Source of the DNA: an uncultured Helicobacter sp.
GTDB taxonomy: Bacteria > Campylobacterota > Campylobacteria > Campylobacterales > Helicobacteraceae
Reading direction: 5' to 3'
Length of the DNA stretch: 64,000 nt
NCBI RefSeq assembly: GCF_910577135.1
Contig: NZ_CAJTLL010000004.1
Span: 9,234 to 73,233 of the forward strand
Position numbers and translations under genes: made by a program. Within the stretch, counting starts at the first letter, position 1. Each line of letters begins with the position of its first letter. Shown one piece after another: positions 45,820-54,026 of this stretch. The notes beneath the pieces were generated by a model. It ran no database searches. It saw nothing but the letters and a program-made list of their open reading frames with translations, and was not told where the DNA came from.

Positions 45820-45828
45820 TGCTATAAT
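45820..45828 (+). promoter_or_regulatory. extended -10 upstream of the small antitoxin-like gene
   Basis: TGCTATAAT (perfect TGnTATAAT), 37 nt before the ATG at 45866. Confidence 0.6.
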
Positions 45829-45865
45829 GCCTAGAAAATAAATACAAGGAAGTAAAGGAAAAATA

Positions 45866-46021
45866 ATGAATATCACCTTATCCAAAGAAGCACAAAACTT
45901 GCTTCATCTCGCACAAGAAAATACGAAACAGCCAATAGAAGCGATTATCACAAAGGCATTGGCAAATTATTTAGAGGATTTAGCAAAAAAGGCAAAACTT
46001 AATGCAAGTGAAATAAAATAA
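45866..46021 (+). CDS. small antitoxin-like protein
   Basis: 51 residues: MNITLSKEAQNLLHLAQENT, then a helical stretch ending NYLEDLAKKAKLNASEIK. The short strand followed by two helices is reminiscent of ribbon-helix-helix antitoxins, but I cannot name a family. An AAGGA site precedes it, and the perfect -10 box upstream supports a real gene. No toxin follows it directly; the next gene is another antitoxin-like protein with its own promoter. Confidence 0.55.
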   Translation: MNITLSKEAQNLLHLAQENTKQPIEAIITKALANYLEDLAKKAKLNASEIK

Positions 46022-46034
46022 AGATTATAAAATT

Positions 46035-46043
46035 TGCTATAAT
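46035..46043 (+). promoter_or_regulatory. extended -10 of the toxin-antitoxin pair
   Basis: TGCTATAAT, 28 nt upstream of the antitoxin ATG at 46072. Confidence 0.6.
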
Positions 46044-46071
46044 TAAAAAACTTCAAGCCAAAGGATACACA

Positions 46072-46293
46072 ATGACGCTCATCATTGAAAATGTCAAAGA
46101 AGAGTTTTTGCCAGCTTTTAAGGGGTTGGCTAAGGGAATTAAGGCAAAGATAAGAACACAAAAATCAAGAGCAGAAGCTATTGCCCAAATGGAAAAAGAG
46201 AGTGAGGAAATGGATAAACTCTACAAACAAGGCAAATTAAAAACTTATTCAAATGCTAAAAAAATGCACAAAGATATTTTAAATGAAATATAA
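46072..46293 (+). CDS. antitoxin of a type II toxin-antitoxin pair
   Basis: 73 residues, mostly helical and charged: MTLIIENVKEEFLPAFKGLA, then KIRTQKSRAEAIAQMEKESE and a C-terminal tail with Lys/Tyr/Asn. This pattern fits antitoxins that bind a RelE-superfamily toxin through the C-terminal helix. Its stop overlaps the toxin start by 11 nt, so translation is coupled. It should repress its own promoter, but no operator is evident. The partner toxin is broken. Confidence 0.7.
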   Translation: MTLIIENVKEEFLPAFKGLAKGIKAKIRTQKSRAEAIAQMEKESEEMDKLYKQGKLKTYSNAKKMHKDILNEI

Positions 46294-46552
46294 AATCGCT
46301 TATTCAAAACAATATAAAAACGCAGTGAAAAAACTTAACAAAGAGGATTTAAGCCTTGTTGAAAATCTCTTAAACCGCCTTGCAAATGATGAAACTTTAG
46401 AGCCAAAATACAAAGACCACAAATTAATAAGGTAGTTAAAAGGCTTAAGGGAATGTCATATTAAACCAAATTTAGTTTTGATATATGACAAAATAGAATA
46501 TTTACTCATTCTAAAGGCAATTAATGTTGGCTCTCATAGTGAAGTGTTTTAA
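46283..46552 (+). pseudogene. YafQ/RelE-family mRNA interferase toxin with internal stop
   Basis: MKYKIAYSKQYKNAVKKLNK, LEPKYKDHKLI, then TAG at 46433-46435, then LKGLRECHIKPNLVLIYDK and ILKAINVGSHSEVF. The RECHI-P-LVLIY and GSHSEVF motifs are those of YafQ-like ribonucleases that cut mRNA on the ribosome. The stop replaces a residue between DHKLI-R and LKGLREC, where relatives have Lys or a similar codon. It is probably a nonsense mutation that silenced the toxin and left the antitoxin. Confidence 0.82.
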
Positions 46553-46588
46553 GTCAATCTCTCAAAGTATAAGCAAAGCATAGAAGCT

Positions 46589-46640
46589 CACAAAGGCAAA
46601 CAATGAATAAAACCACTTGGCAAAGGGTGAAGTTGGGGGA
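46589..46640 (+). repeat. 52-bp direct repeat, right copy
   Basis: Second copy of the 45715-45766 repeat at the 5' end of the intact hsdS gene. Confidence 0.93.
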
Positions 46641-47808
46641 GATGATAAAAACAAATTGCAAAAGTATTGATAAAAATTATCCATATAATATAGTTCAATA
46701 TCTTGATACAGGCTCAATTACAGATAGCAGAATAGAATCTCTCCAAAATTTTGATTTAAAGGATTTGCCAAGTAGAGCCAAAAGACTTGTTCAAGATAAT
46801 GACATTATTTATTCACTTGTTCGTCCTATTCAAAGACACTTTGGTTTTATAAAAAATCCGAGTAAAAATTTAGTTGTTTCAACAGGTTTTTGCACGATTA
46901 CGACTCATCAAAATATCTTAGATTCTAAGTTTTTATATTATTTTTTAATACTTGACGAAACAATAGAATTTTTAGATTTAATAGCTGAAGCCTCAACAAG
47001 TGCTTATCCAGCCATTAAACCATCTGATATAGAAAACCTTATTATCCCCTTACCGCCCCTTGAGACACAGCATAAAATCGCGGAGATTCTAAGTAGTTTG
47101 GACGATAAGATAGATTTACTCCACCGCCAAAACAAAACTCTAGAATCCTTAAGCCTCACTCTCTTCCGCCATATCTTTATAGACAATCCCAAATGCAATG
47201 AGTGGGAGGAAATCAAAATTGGCGATTATGTAGAGTGTGTGAATGGATATTCATATAAAAGCAGTGAGCTAGATAAATCTAACATTGCTTTAGTTACATT
47301 AAAAAATTTTGCACGAGATGGTTCTTTTAATGTCAATGGATTTAAAGAATTTATTGGAACAAGATTTAAAGATTCTCAAATTGTAGAAAATGGAGATTTA
47401 ATAGTTGCTCACACAGATATAACACAAGAAGCAGAGATAATTGGCAACCCTGCATTAGTTATTGATATAGGTCAATTTGAAAAACTTATCATTACAATGG
47501 ACTTGGTTAAAGTAGAATCTAAAATAGAATGGTTAAGTAAAGAGTTTTTATATTATTTATTTAAGACACAGGATTTTAAATCTCATTGTCTAGGCAATTC
47601 TAATGGCACAACCGTTCTACATATGAATAGAAAAACTATTTCAGAATATACAACCAAGATTCCAAACTCAGAAATTATAATGGATTTTACTAAAAAAGTT
47701 TCGTATTTTTTGAAAAAGAGTTATAGCAACTTATTGCAAATTCAATCATTACAACAAATGCGTGATATAATGCTACCAAAACTCTTAAGCGGTGAAGTGG
47801 AGGTGTGA
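46603..47808 (+). CDS. hsdS: type I restriction-modification specificity subunit
   Basis: 401 residues. Two target-recognition domains of about 150 residues, each followed by a conserved helical spacer: LIIPLPPLETQHKIAEILSS followed by LDDKIDLLHRQNKTLESLSL, then the second ending LLQIQSLQQMRDIMLPKLLS GEVEV. The two halves recognise the two parts of a bipartite site. The gene is intact; its start is a 52-bp repeat, also present 874 nt upstream. The next gene starts one nt after its stop. Confidence 0.88.
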   Translation: MNKTTWQRVKLGEMIKTNCKSIDKNYPYNIVQYLDTGSITDSRIESLQNFDLKDLPSRAKRLVQDNDIIYSLVRPIQRHFGFIKNPSKNLVVSTGFCTITTHQNILDSKFLYYFLILDETIEFLDLIAEASTSAYPAIKPSDIENLIIPLPPLETQHKIAEILSSLDDKIDLLHRQNKTLESLSLTLFRHIFIDNPKCNEWEEIKIGDYVECVNGYSYKSSELDKSNIALVTLKNFARDGSFNVNGFKEFIGTRFKDSQIVENGDLIVAHTDITQEAEIIGNPALVIDIGQFEKLIITMDLVKVESKIEWLSKEFLYYLFKTQDFKSHCLGNSNGTTVLHMNRKTISEYTTKIPNSEIIMDFTKKVSYFLKKSYSNLLQIQSLQQMRDIMLPKLLSGEVEV

Positions 47809-47809
47809 G

Positions 47810-49528
47810 GTGAACGAAAATCTAAGTAATCAAGAAATCAAATTGCAATATTTTATTGATTATTGGGAGTATTTTACAGCCATCAAAGAGGATGAAAGGA
47901 CTAAATTGTCTCATTTTAAGAGTTTAGAACAATATTCTATCAATCCTATTTTATACAATCCAAAAGAACTTTTTAAAGAATTTATTGATGAAATAGAGAG
48001 AAAAAATTTATCAAATTCCAATAATAAAAAATTTTTTATAGAAAATGTTAATAATTTGATTGACCTAAAGCTAGAAACGTTAAAATTTTTAGAATCTACT
48101 TTAAAAATCATTCAACAACAATCTAGTAAAAAAGATGATTTGCTCTCCGCATTAAAATCTACTTTAAAAGAAATGAGTGATTTTAGATTAGGCAAAGAAT
48201 GTGTCAAAGAATTATCTAAAATTCTTTTTAATGACAAAGAACTTGAAAGTAATGATAAAGAGAGTATAAAACATTTAGTTAGATTTATTGTCTTTGAATT
48301 GCAACATAAAGGCTTCTCGGATAAAGTAATACACGAAATAAAAGATGGCAAAGTAAAAGTAATAGAAATTTTCAATGATTATTTTGATAGTGAAACACTC
48401 TCAGTAAAATTTATATTCCAAGTTACAGGATTAATACACAACAAGAATCTTAAAATGGGAGGGGTTGAAATCTATAATCCTTTTGTTAAACAATTTATTA
48501 GTAAAAGTGAGGATGATTTTAATCGTAAAAAGGAATTTTTCGGTCGTCTTGATGAAGAAATTTCTTTAGATTCTGGATTAGAAAAAAATAAAGAGGAATC
48601 GCCTACTTTCTGCAATATTGCTATAGATATAGAGATGATAAATGATACAGAGAATATAGAATATGAGGCATATAAAGCCATCAAAAAGGCTAATTTGTTT
48701 TTTGATGTTATTGCTTCACGTTACTCCGAATTGGATTCTAATATAAAAGTTGATAAGGATTATTTTATAATAGTTGATAATAAAGGTAATTTTTTTGGTA
48801 GTAAGAAGCATTTTGAACAGTATATACCAATTATATTATCAAATTCTATTGATATGAAGTCTTTTAATCACCCAAAAGAATATCAAGATTATTATGCGAA
48901 ACTTATTGAAAATCAATCATTGAATTTGCTTGATACAAAAATATCCGAATCATTAACTTGGAAAAGAAGAGCCTTAGAAACTGAATCGGAAAATTATGCA
49001 ATTTTATCGAATTGGATTTGTTTAGAAAATTTATTTGAAATTAAAGGCGAGAATACAATAAAAAATATTTTAAATGTCGCTCCAAAAATTTTAGCAATAG
49101 TTTATAAAAATCAGTATTCTATAGATGAAGGTTGTGTAATTTTATATAATTATTGGAAATCACGTAAGTGTAATTTAAGCGATAGGGGCAAAAAAATTAT
49201 TGATGGAATAAACGATAAAGAATGTAAAATAAAGCGAAAGGATGTTTTAAAAAAGATGATAGAATTTACAGAAGTGGAATCTAATAATTTTAAACATAAC
49301 TTTTACTTTGATAGGCTTCAAGAGTTAATAAATTATCATAAAGATTGTAAATTGATTGAAAAATACGAGGATAACCAAAGGCAAAAATTAATATTTTTAT
49401 ATAGACTTAGAAACAAAATAGCACATAATGCTAATAATAAATATAGTCCAATAATAACTTACTATAAAAATTTTGCTAATTATGCAAACAATCTCTTTGT
49501 TTCTTATTTTATTGATAAGAGAATGTAA
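47810..49528 (+). CDS. HEPN-domain protein within the type I operon
   Basis: 572 residues from GTG 47810, with GGAGG 6 nt upstream, one nt after the hsdS stop. It is A/T-rich and highly charged, with predicted helices. The C-terminus has FLYRLRNKIAHNANNKYSPI: R534-x4-H539, the RxxxxH signature of HEPN ribonucleases (Apea-like group). The remaining ~500 residues have no motif I recognise. Similar R-linked genes between hsdS and hsdR are known in Campylobacter type I loci, and some such proteins cause abortive infection. A role as a back-up RNase released when the restriction complex is inhibited is my inference. It is intact, unlike hsdM and hsdR. Confidence 0.7.
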   Translation: MNENLSNQEIKLQYFIDYWEYFTAIKEDERTKLSHFKSLEQYSINPILYNPKELFKEFIDEIERKNLSNSNNKKFFIENVNNLIDLKLETLKFLESTLKIIQQQSSKKDDLLSALKSTLKEMSDFRLGKECVKELSKILFNDKELESNDKESIKHLVRFIVFELQHKGFSDKVIHEIKDGKVKVIEIFNDYFDSETLSVKFIFQVTGLIHNKNLKMGGVEIYNPFVKQFISKSEDDFNRKKEFFGRLDEEISLDSGLEKNKEESPTFCNIAIDIEMINDTENIEYEAYKAIKKANLFFDVIASRYSELDSNIKVDKDYFIIVDNKGNFFGSKKHFEQYIPIILSNSIDMKSFNHPKEYQDYYAKLIENQSLNLLDTKISESLTWKRRALETESENYAILSNWICLENLFEIKGENTIKNILNVAPKILAIVYKNQYSIDEGCVILYNYWKSRKCNLSDRGKKIIDGINDKECKIKRKDVLKKMIEFTEVESNNFKHNFYFDRLQELINYHKDCKLIEKYEDNQRQKLIFLYRLRNKIAHNANNKYSPIITYYKNFANYANNLFVSYFIDKRM

Positions 49529-49645
49529 GGATTCCAAACAAATAAGGAAATTATCCATTAATGGAGAATATGAATACAACACGATATTATTAAATACTAA
49601 AAAATATGGTGTGGATTCCATCATCAATCCAAAGGAATATGAATA

Positions 49646-52600
49646 ATGCAAGAACCTCAAAAGCTTGATGAATTCGCCATAGAATCCTTGCTCCTGCAAG
49701 GTTTAGAAAACGCAGGATACACTTACAAAAGCGGCAAGGAATTAGAACGCGTCAGCAAGGAGTGGATACTTGAGAATGAGTTTAAAGAGGCGGTGCGGAG
49801 GATTAACTTTGCGGATTCCAAACCTTGCAATCTTAACCTAAGTTATGAAATCCAAGAGCAGCTTATAAACGAGGCATTAGCTAGACTCAAAGCCCTTGAA
49901 AATGAGGAGCTTTTAGAAGCAAATGCGAAATGCCACGCTTATCTTACGCAGGGTATCCCGCTTGAAGTGCTACTTGATGGTGAAATGCGAGGCATTCTCT
50001 TGCAAGTGCTAGATTTTGAAAACCCGCAAAACAATCACTTTTTGTGCGCTAATCAACTCCATTTTGAATCTAAAATGCCCAAACGCCCTGATGTTGTGCT
50101 CTTTGTCAATGGCTTACCCTTAGTGGTGTGTGAGCTTAAAAATCCTCTAAATCCAAATGCTACCTTGCAAAACGCCTATTATCAGATTCAAACTTACAAG
50201 GCGCAGATTCCTATGCTTTTTATCTCCAATGCGCTATGTATGGTAAGCGATGGGCTAAATAGTAAGGTGGGGAGCTTGAGTGCGGATTTTACGCGCTTTA
50301 TGGTATGGAAAAATGAGGAATCGGAAATACCCCTAATGCCCGATGTGTTAAAACCTCACAATCTTTTAGAATTTACGCGCTTTTTTGTCCTCTTTGAAAA
50401 GGAGACTTTTAATGACAAAACAAAAACAGGCTTATCCACGACAAAAATTATTAAAAAAATCGCTGCTTATCATCAATATTACGCGGTGCAAAAGGCGATA
50501 GAATCCGCTAGAAGCGCAATGAATGGAGACAAAAGAGGCGGGGTGCTTTGGCACACACAAGGCAGTGGCAAAAGTCTCACAATGGTGTTTTTTAGCGCAA
50601 AGGCGATTGCAAACTTTGCTAATCCCACACTTTTAATCATCACCGATAGAAACGACCTTGACGAACAGCTTTTTGGCACTTTTGCTAGGGCAAAGGAGCT
50701 TTTACGCACAGAGCCAATCCTCGCAAGCAGCACACAGGACTTAAAAACAAAGCTTAAAAGAGCAAGTGGGGGCATTGTCTTTAGCACGATTCAAAAGTTT
50801 AGAAGCGACAAAGAAAGCTTTGAATGCTTAAGCAAGAGGGAAAATATCCTTGTGCTATGCGATGAAGCCCACAGAAGCCAATATGGCTTTGAAGCGCGAC
50901 TTGATGAGGAGGCGCAGTTGCGCTATGGCTATGCAAAATACTTGCGAGACGCTCTGCCAAATGCGACTTATCTTGGCTTTAGTGGCACGCCGATAGAAAA
51001 GGCGGATGCGGACACAAGGCGCGTTTTTGGAGAATACATTGATATTTATGATATTGCACGAGCGGTAGAGGATAAGGCAACTTTGCCGATTTTCTATGAA
51101 AGCCGATTAGCTAAAATCGCTTTAAGCGCAGAGGGGCAAGAGCTTTTAAATGCACTAGATTCTAAACTAAGCAAAAGCGAGGAGCAAGAGAAAATCAACG
51201 CCAAAGCCACGAGGTTATGCGAGATTGTCGGGGCAAAGGATAGACTGCAAACTATCGCAAAGGATATTTTAGAACATTTTACGCAGCGGCAAGAGATTTT
51301 GCAAGGCAAGGCGATGATTGTTTGTATGAGCCGAGAAATCGCAGTGTCGTTATATGAACAAATCGTGCATTTAAAGCCCTCGTGGCATAATGAGGATTCC
51401 ACAAAGGGTAAAATCAAGGTGATAATGACTGCAAAGAGTGATGATGGAGCAAAGATAAGCCAACACCACACGAGCAACGCACAACGAAGCGAAATCGCTA
51501 GGAGACTTAAAAACATTGATGATGAACTGCAAATGGTTATCGTGTGCGATATGTGGCTTACCGGCTTTGATGTGCCTCCGCTGCATACGCTTTATATGGA
51601 TAAATTCCTAAGCGGACATAACCTTATGCAAGCTATCGCAAGGGTAAATCGTGTGTATAAGGACAAACCTGCGGGGCTAGTCGTGGATTATCTAGGCATT
51701 GCCAATGAGCTAAAAAACGCACTAGAATTTTATACAAAAAGCGGAGGTAAGGGTGCGTTTATACAAGAAAAGACAAAAATCATAGAAAAAATGCAAGAAA
51801 ACTATGAAATTACCACCCAAATGCTGCAAGGGATTAATTATTTGGAATATTTTACGCTACAAGCACAAGAAAAACTTCAGCTCATCGCCCAAGTTTTAGA
51901 ATGTATCCTAGCCCAAGAAAATGGCAAAAAGCGATTTTTGGATAATGCAACAAGGCTTTTAAAATCCTATGCAATGGCTCTGCCTTGCGAGGAAGCGGAG
52001 AAAATCGCAAAAGATGTGGCGTTTTTTTGACCTCATCAAAAGAACTTTGCAAAAATCTCTTGTGCCACAAAGCGCAATTAGGCAAATTATTAATGACGCG
52101 ATTGTGAGTGAGGGGGTAGTGAAACTTTTAGATAGCACAGGAATTAAAAAGCCCAATCTCTCTATTCTTTCAGAGGAGTTTTTAAGCGAGCTTGCCTCCC
52201 ATAAACACAAAAACCTTGCCTTGCAGACTTTGCAAAAGCTTTTAAACGATGAACTAAGTGCGCGTCTTAGCTCTGCACTCTCTGCAAAAAGCTTGATAGA
52301 GCGACTGCAAAAGACAATGCAAAAATATCAAAACAACTTCCTTAGTGTAGCAGAAGCCATAGAGGAGCTGATTGCCCTAAGCAAAGAACTTATTGCGAGT
52401 GATACGCAGAGACAGGATTTGGGATTAAAAGACTATGAATATGCCTTTTATGAAGCGATTGCCAAAAATGAAAATGCAAAAGAAGTGATGAGTAAAAATG
52501 AGCTAAAAGAACTTGCCATAGCGATTTTTCAGACATTAAAGCAAAATGTTAGCTTAGATTGGCAGCACAAAGAATCTGTGCGAGCAAAGCTTCGTGTGGC

Positions 52601-52712
52601 AGTTAAAAGGGTGCTTAAAGAATATGGCTATCCACCGGATATGCAAAAACTCGCAACAGATAGAATCATAGCTCAAGCCGAACTTGTGGCAAAAGATTTG
52701 ACAGCTTTATAA
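49646..52712 (+). pseudogene. hsdR: type I restriction endonuclease subunit, frameshifted in a T7 tract
   Basis: A full HsdR would be about 1022 residues. First 794 codons: nuclease core KRPDVVLFVNGLPLVVCELK (PD-ExK); helicase motifs LWHTQGSGKSLTMVFF, ITDRNDLDEQL, LVLCDEAHRSQYG (DEAH), YLGFSGTPIE, and LMQAIARVNRVYKDKP. Frame ends after AKDVAFF. The remaining ~228 codons (DLIKRTLQKSLVPQ onward) follow in the next frame. T7 at 52022-52028 is one T too long: six T would join AFF to DLIKR. It is either a switchable tract or a defect. The 117 nt before it may hold the tail of another open frame (...INPKEYE). Confidence 0.9.
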
Positions 52713-52732
52713 TTGAATATAAGGAGACAAAT

Positions 52733-53371
52733 ATGAAACATGGAATCTCGCCCAATCCAAATAATCCCTTTCCAATCAAGGGTGTGGATTATGTTTGCTA
52801 TGTCAAGCCCATCATAAAGAATCCAAATGTTATCGTGGGCGACTTTACATACATTAGTGATAGTGATTTTGAGCGGCATATTAGCCACCATTACGCATTT
52901 AATGGGGATAAACTTATCATTGGTAAATTTTGCCAAATTGCTGCGGGTGTGGAGTTTGTGATGAATGGCGCAAATCATCAAATGAATGCGGTAAGCACCT
53001 TTCCTTTTAATATCTTTGAGGGTTGGAATGCACTGCCTCCAACTCCCGAAAATCTGCCGCTTAAAGGCGATACGATAATTGGTAATGATGTGTGGATTGG
53101 GCAAAATGCTACGATTTTACCCGGTGTGCATATCGGCGATGGTGCGATTATCGGTGCAAATAGCGTTGTGGGCAGCAATGTCGCACCTTATAGCATTGTG
53201 GTAGGGAATCCTGCAAAAGAAATTAAGAAGCGATTTGACGAGGAGCTGATTTCACTTTTGCTTGCGTTTCAATGGTGGGAGAAAAGCATAGACGAGATTC
53301 AAACTCTTATCCCGCTTCTTACCTGCAGCGACTTGCAAAGGGTAAAAAAGGAGATAAAACAGAGGATATAA
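52733..53371 (+). CDS. Vat/CatB-like hexapeptide-repeat acetyltransferase
   Basis: 212 residues. Left-handed beta-helix with hexapeptide repeats: [44 protein letters not shown] and [17 protein letters not shown]. The N-terminus [10 protein letters not shown] and the central [12 protein letters not shown] loop (catalytic His) match the xenobiotic acetyltransferase group, which includes streptogramin (Vat) and chloramphenicol (CatB) acetyltransferases. It may acetylate a drug or a cell-surface sugar; resistance is not shown by sequence. It lies 20 nt after hsdR at the island's right end and looks intact. Confidence 0.85.
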   Translation: MKHGISPNPNNPFPIKGVDYVCYVKPIIKNPNVIVGDFTYISDSDFERHISHHYAFNGDKLIIGKFCQIAAGVEFVMNGANHQMNAVSTFPFNIFEGWNALPPTPENLPLKGDTIIGNDVWIGQNATILPGVHIGDGAIIGANSVVGSNVAPYSIVVGNPAKEIKKRFDEELISLLLAFQWWEKSIDEIQTLIPLLTCSDLQRVKKEIKQRI

Positions 53372-53458
53372 AACAACAAAAAGTTTATTTGGCTTTACCC
53401 GATGCCTTTCTCCCTCTTGCATTTTTTTTGATATATTTAGATATAACGCAAAAATGGA

Positions 53459-53719
53459 GTGTCTAGAAAAAAGGTTTATGCACAAGATTCTAGGGGCAAC
53501 AAGATTCAAAATATTTGGGAGTTGAAAGATACACAAAATCCTATCTACCCAACACAAAAAAATAATGTAAGAATCATTCAAATGTCCTCTAATGTGGATT
53601 CTTTAGTAATGGATTGCTTTTGTGGAAGTGGGAGTTTTTATAAGAAGCATTTTTGTTGGGACGAAAGTTCATAGGCATTGATGAAGGTAGCGAAGCGACT
53701 AAAATTAATGAACAGCAGA
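53459..53719 (+). pseudogene. C-terminal fragment of the split DNA adenine methyltransferase
   Basis: SRKKVYAQDSRGNKIQNIWE, LKDTQNPIYPTQKN and VDSLVMDCFCGSGSF, where FCGSGSF is the SAM-binding motif I of a beta-order methyltransferase (downstream of the catalytic motif). After that the frame is lost (a shift plus a stop) and LLGRKFIGIDEGSEATKIN follows in the third frame. It is the missing half of the fragment at 37923-38273. It runs directly into a copy of the guaA 3' end. Confidence 0.78.
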
Positions 53720-53776
53720 AATCGTGTCGTCTATGAGATCACAAGCAAACCTCCTGACACGATTGAGTCGGAGTAA
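53720..53776 (+). repeat. partial copy of the guaA 3' end (copy C)
   Basis: Encodes NRVVYEITSKPPDTIESE and a stop, against [18 protein letters not shown] at the end of intact GuaA (34375-34431). The DNA is more diverged than copy B. It marks the right boundary of the island. Confidence 0.88.
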
Positions 53777-53966
53777 CTTTCCCCAAATGCCATCCTTGCC
53801 TGTAGCTTAAGCAACATTCTCCAATAAAGTAATACATCATCATTCTTTAGTAGAATCTTATAGTAACTTAAAATATTGAGGCTTTGTATTGAAGCCACAA
53901 AATACTGATTTTGGGTGAGGAAAACGGATATAAAATTTAAACTTATCAGTTATTTTATAAATAAAT
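53777..53966. other. intergenic stretch between the island and clpB
   Basis: No gene. AT-rich with an irregular TTAAA-rich part. No operator or tRNA recognised. Confidence 0.5.
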
Positions 53967-53995
53967 TTGACATTAAATGACTAAACTTATATAAT
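53967..53995 (+). promoter_or_regulatory. consensus promoter of clpB
   Basis: TTGACA (53967-53972) and TATAAT (53990-53995) with exactly 17 nt between, 31 nt before the clpB ATG. It is one of two perfect -35/-10 pairs in the window. Confidence 0.8.
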
Positions 53996-54026
53996 GCTAC
54001 TCATATAAAATTTAAAGGAGTTTGCT

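Noticed and set aside
49500..49645. short open frame ending ...GVDSIINPKEYE before hsdR
   Set aside because: It reads reasonably for about 45 codons but has no start with a ribosome site; it may be the tail of a lost gene, and I cannot support it.
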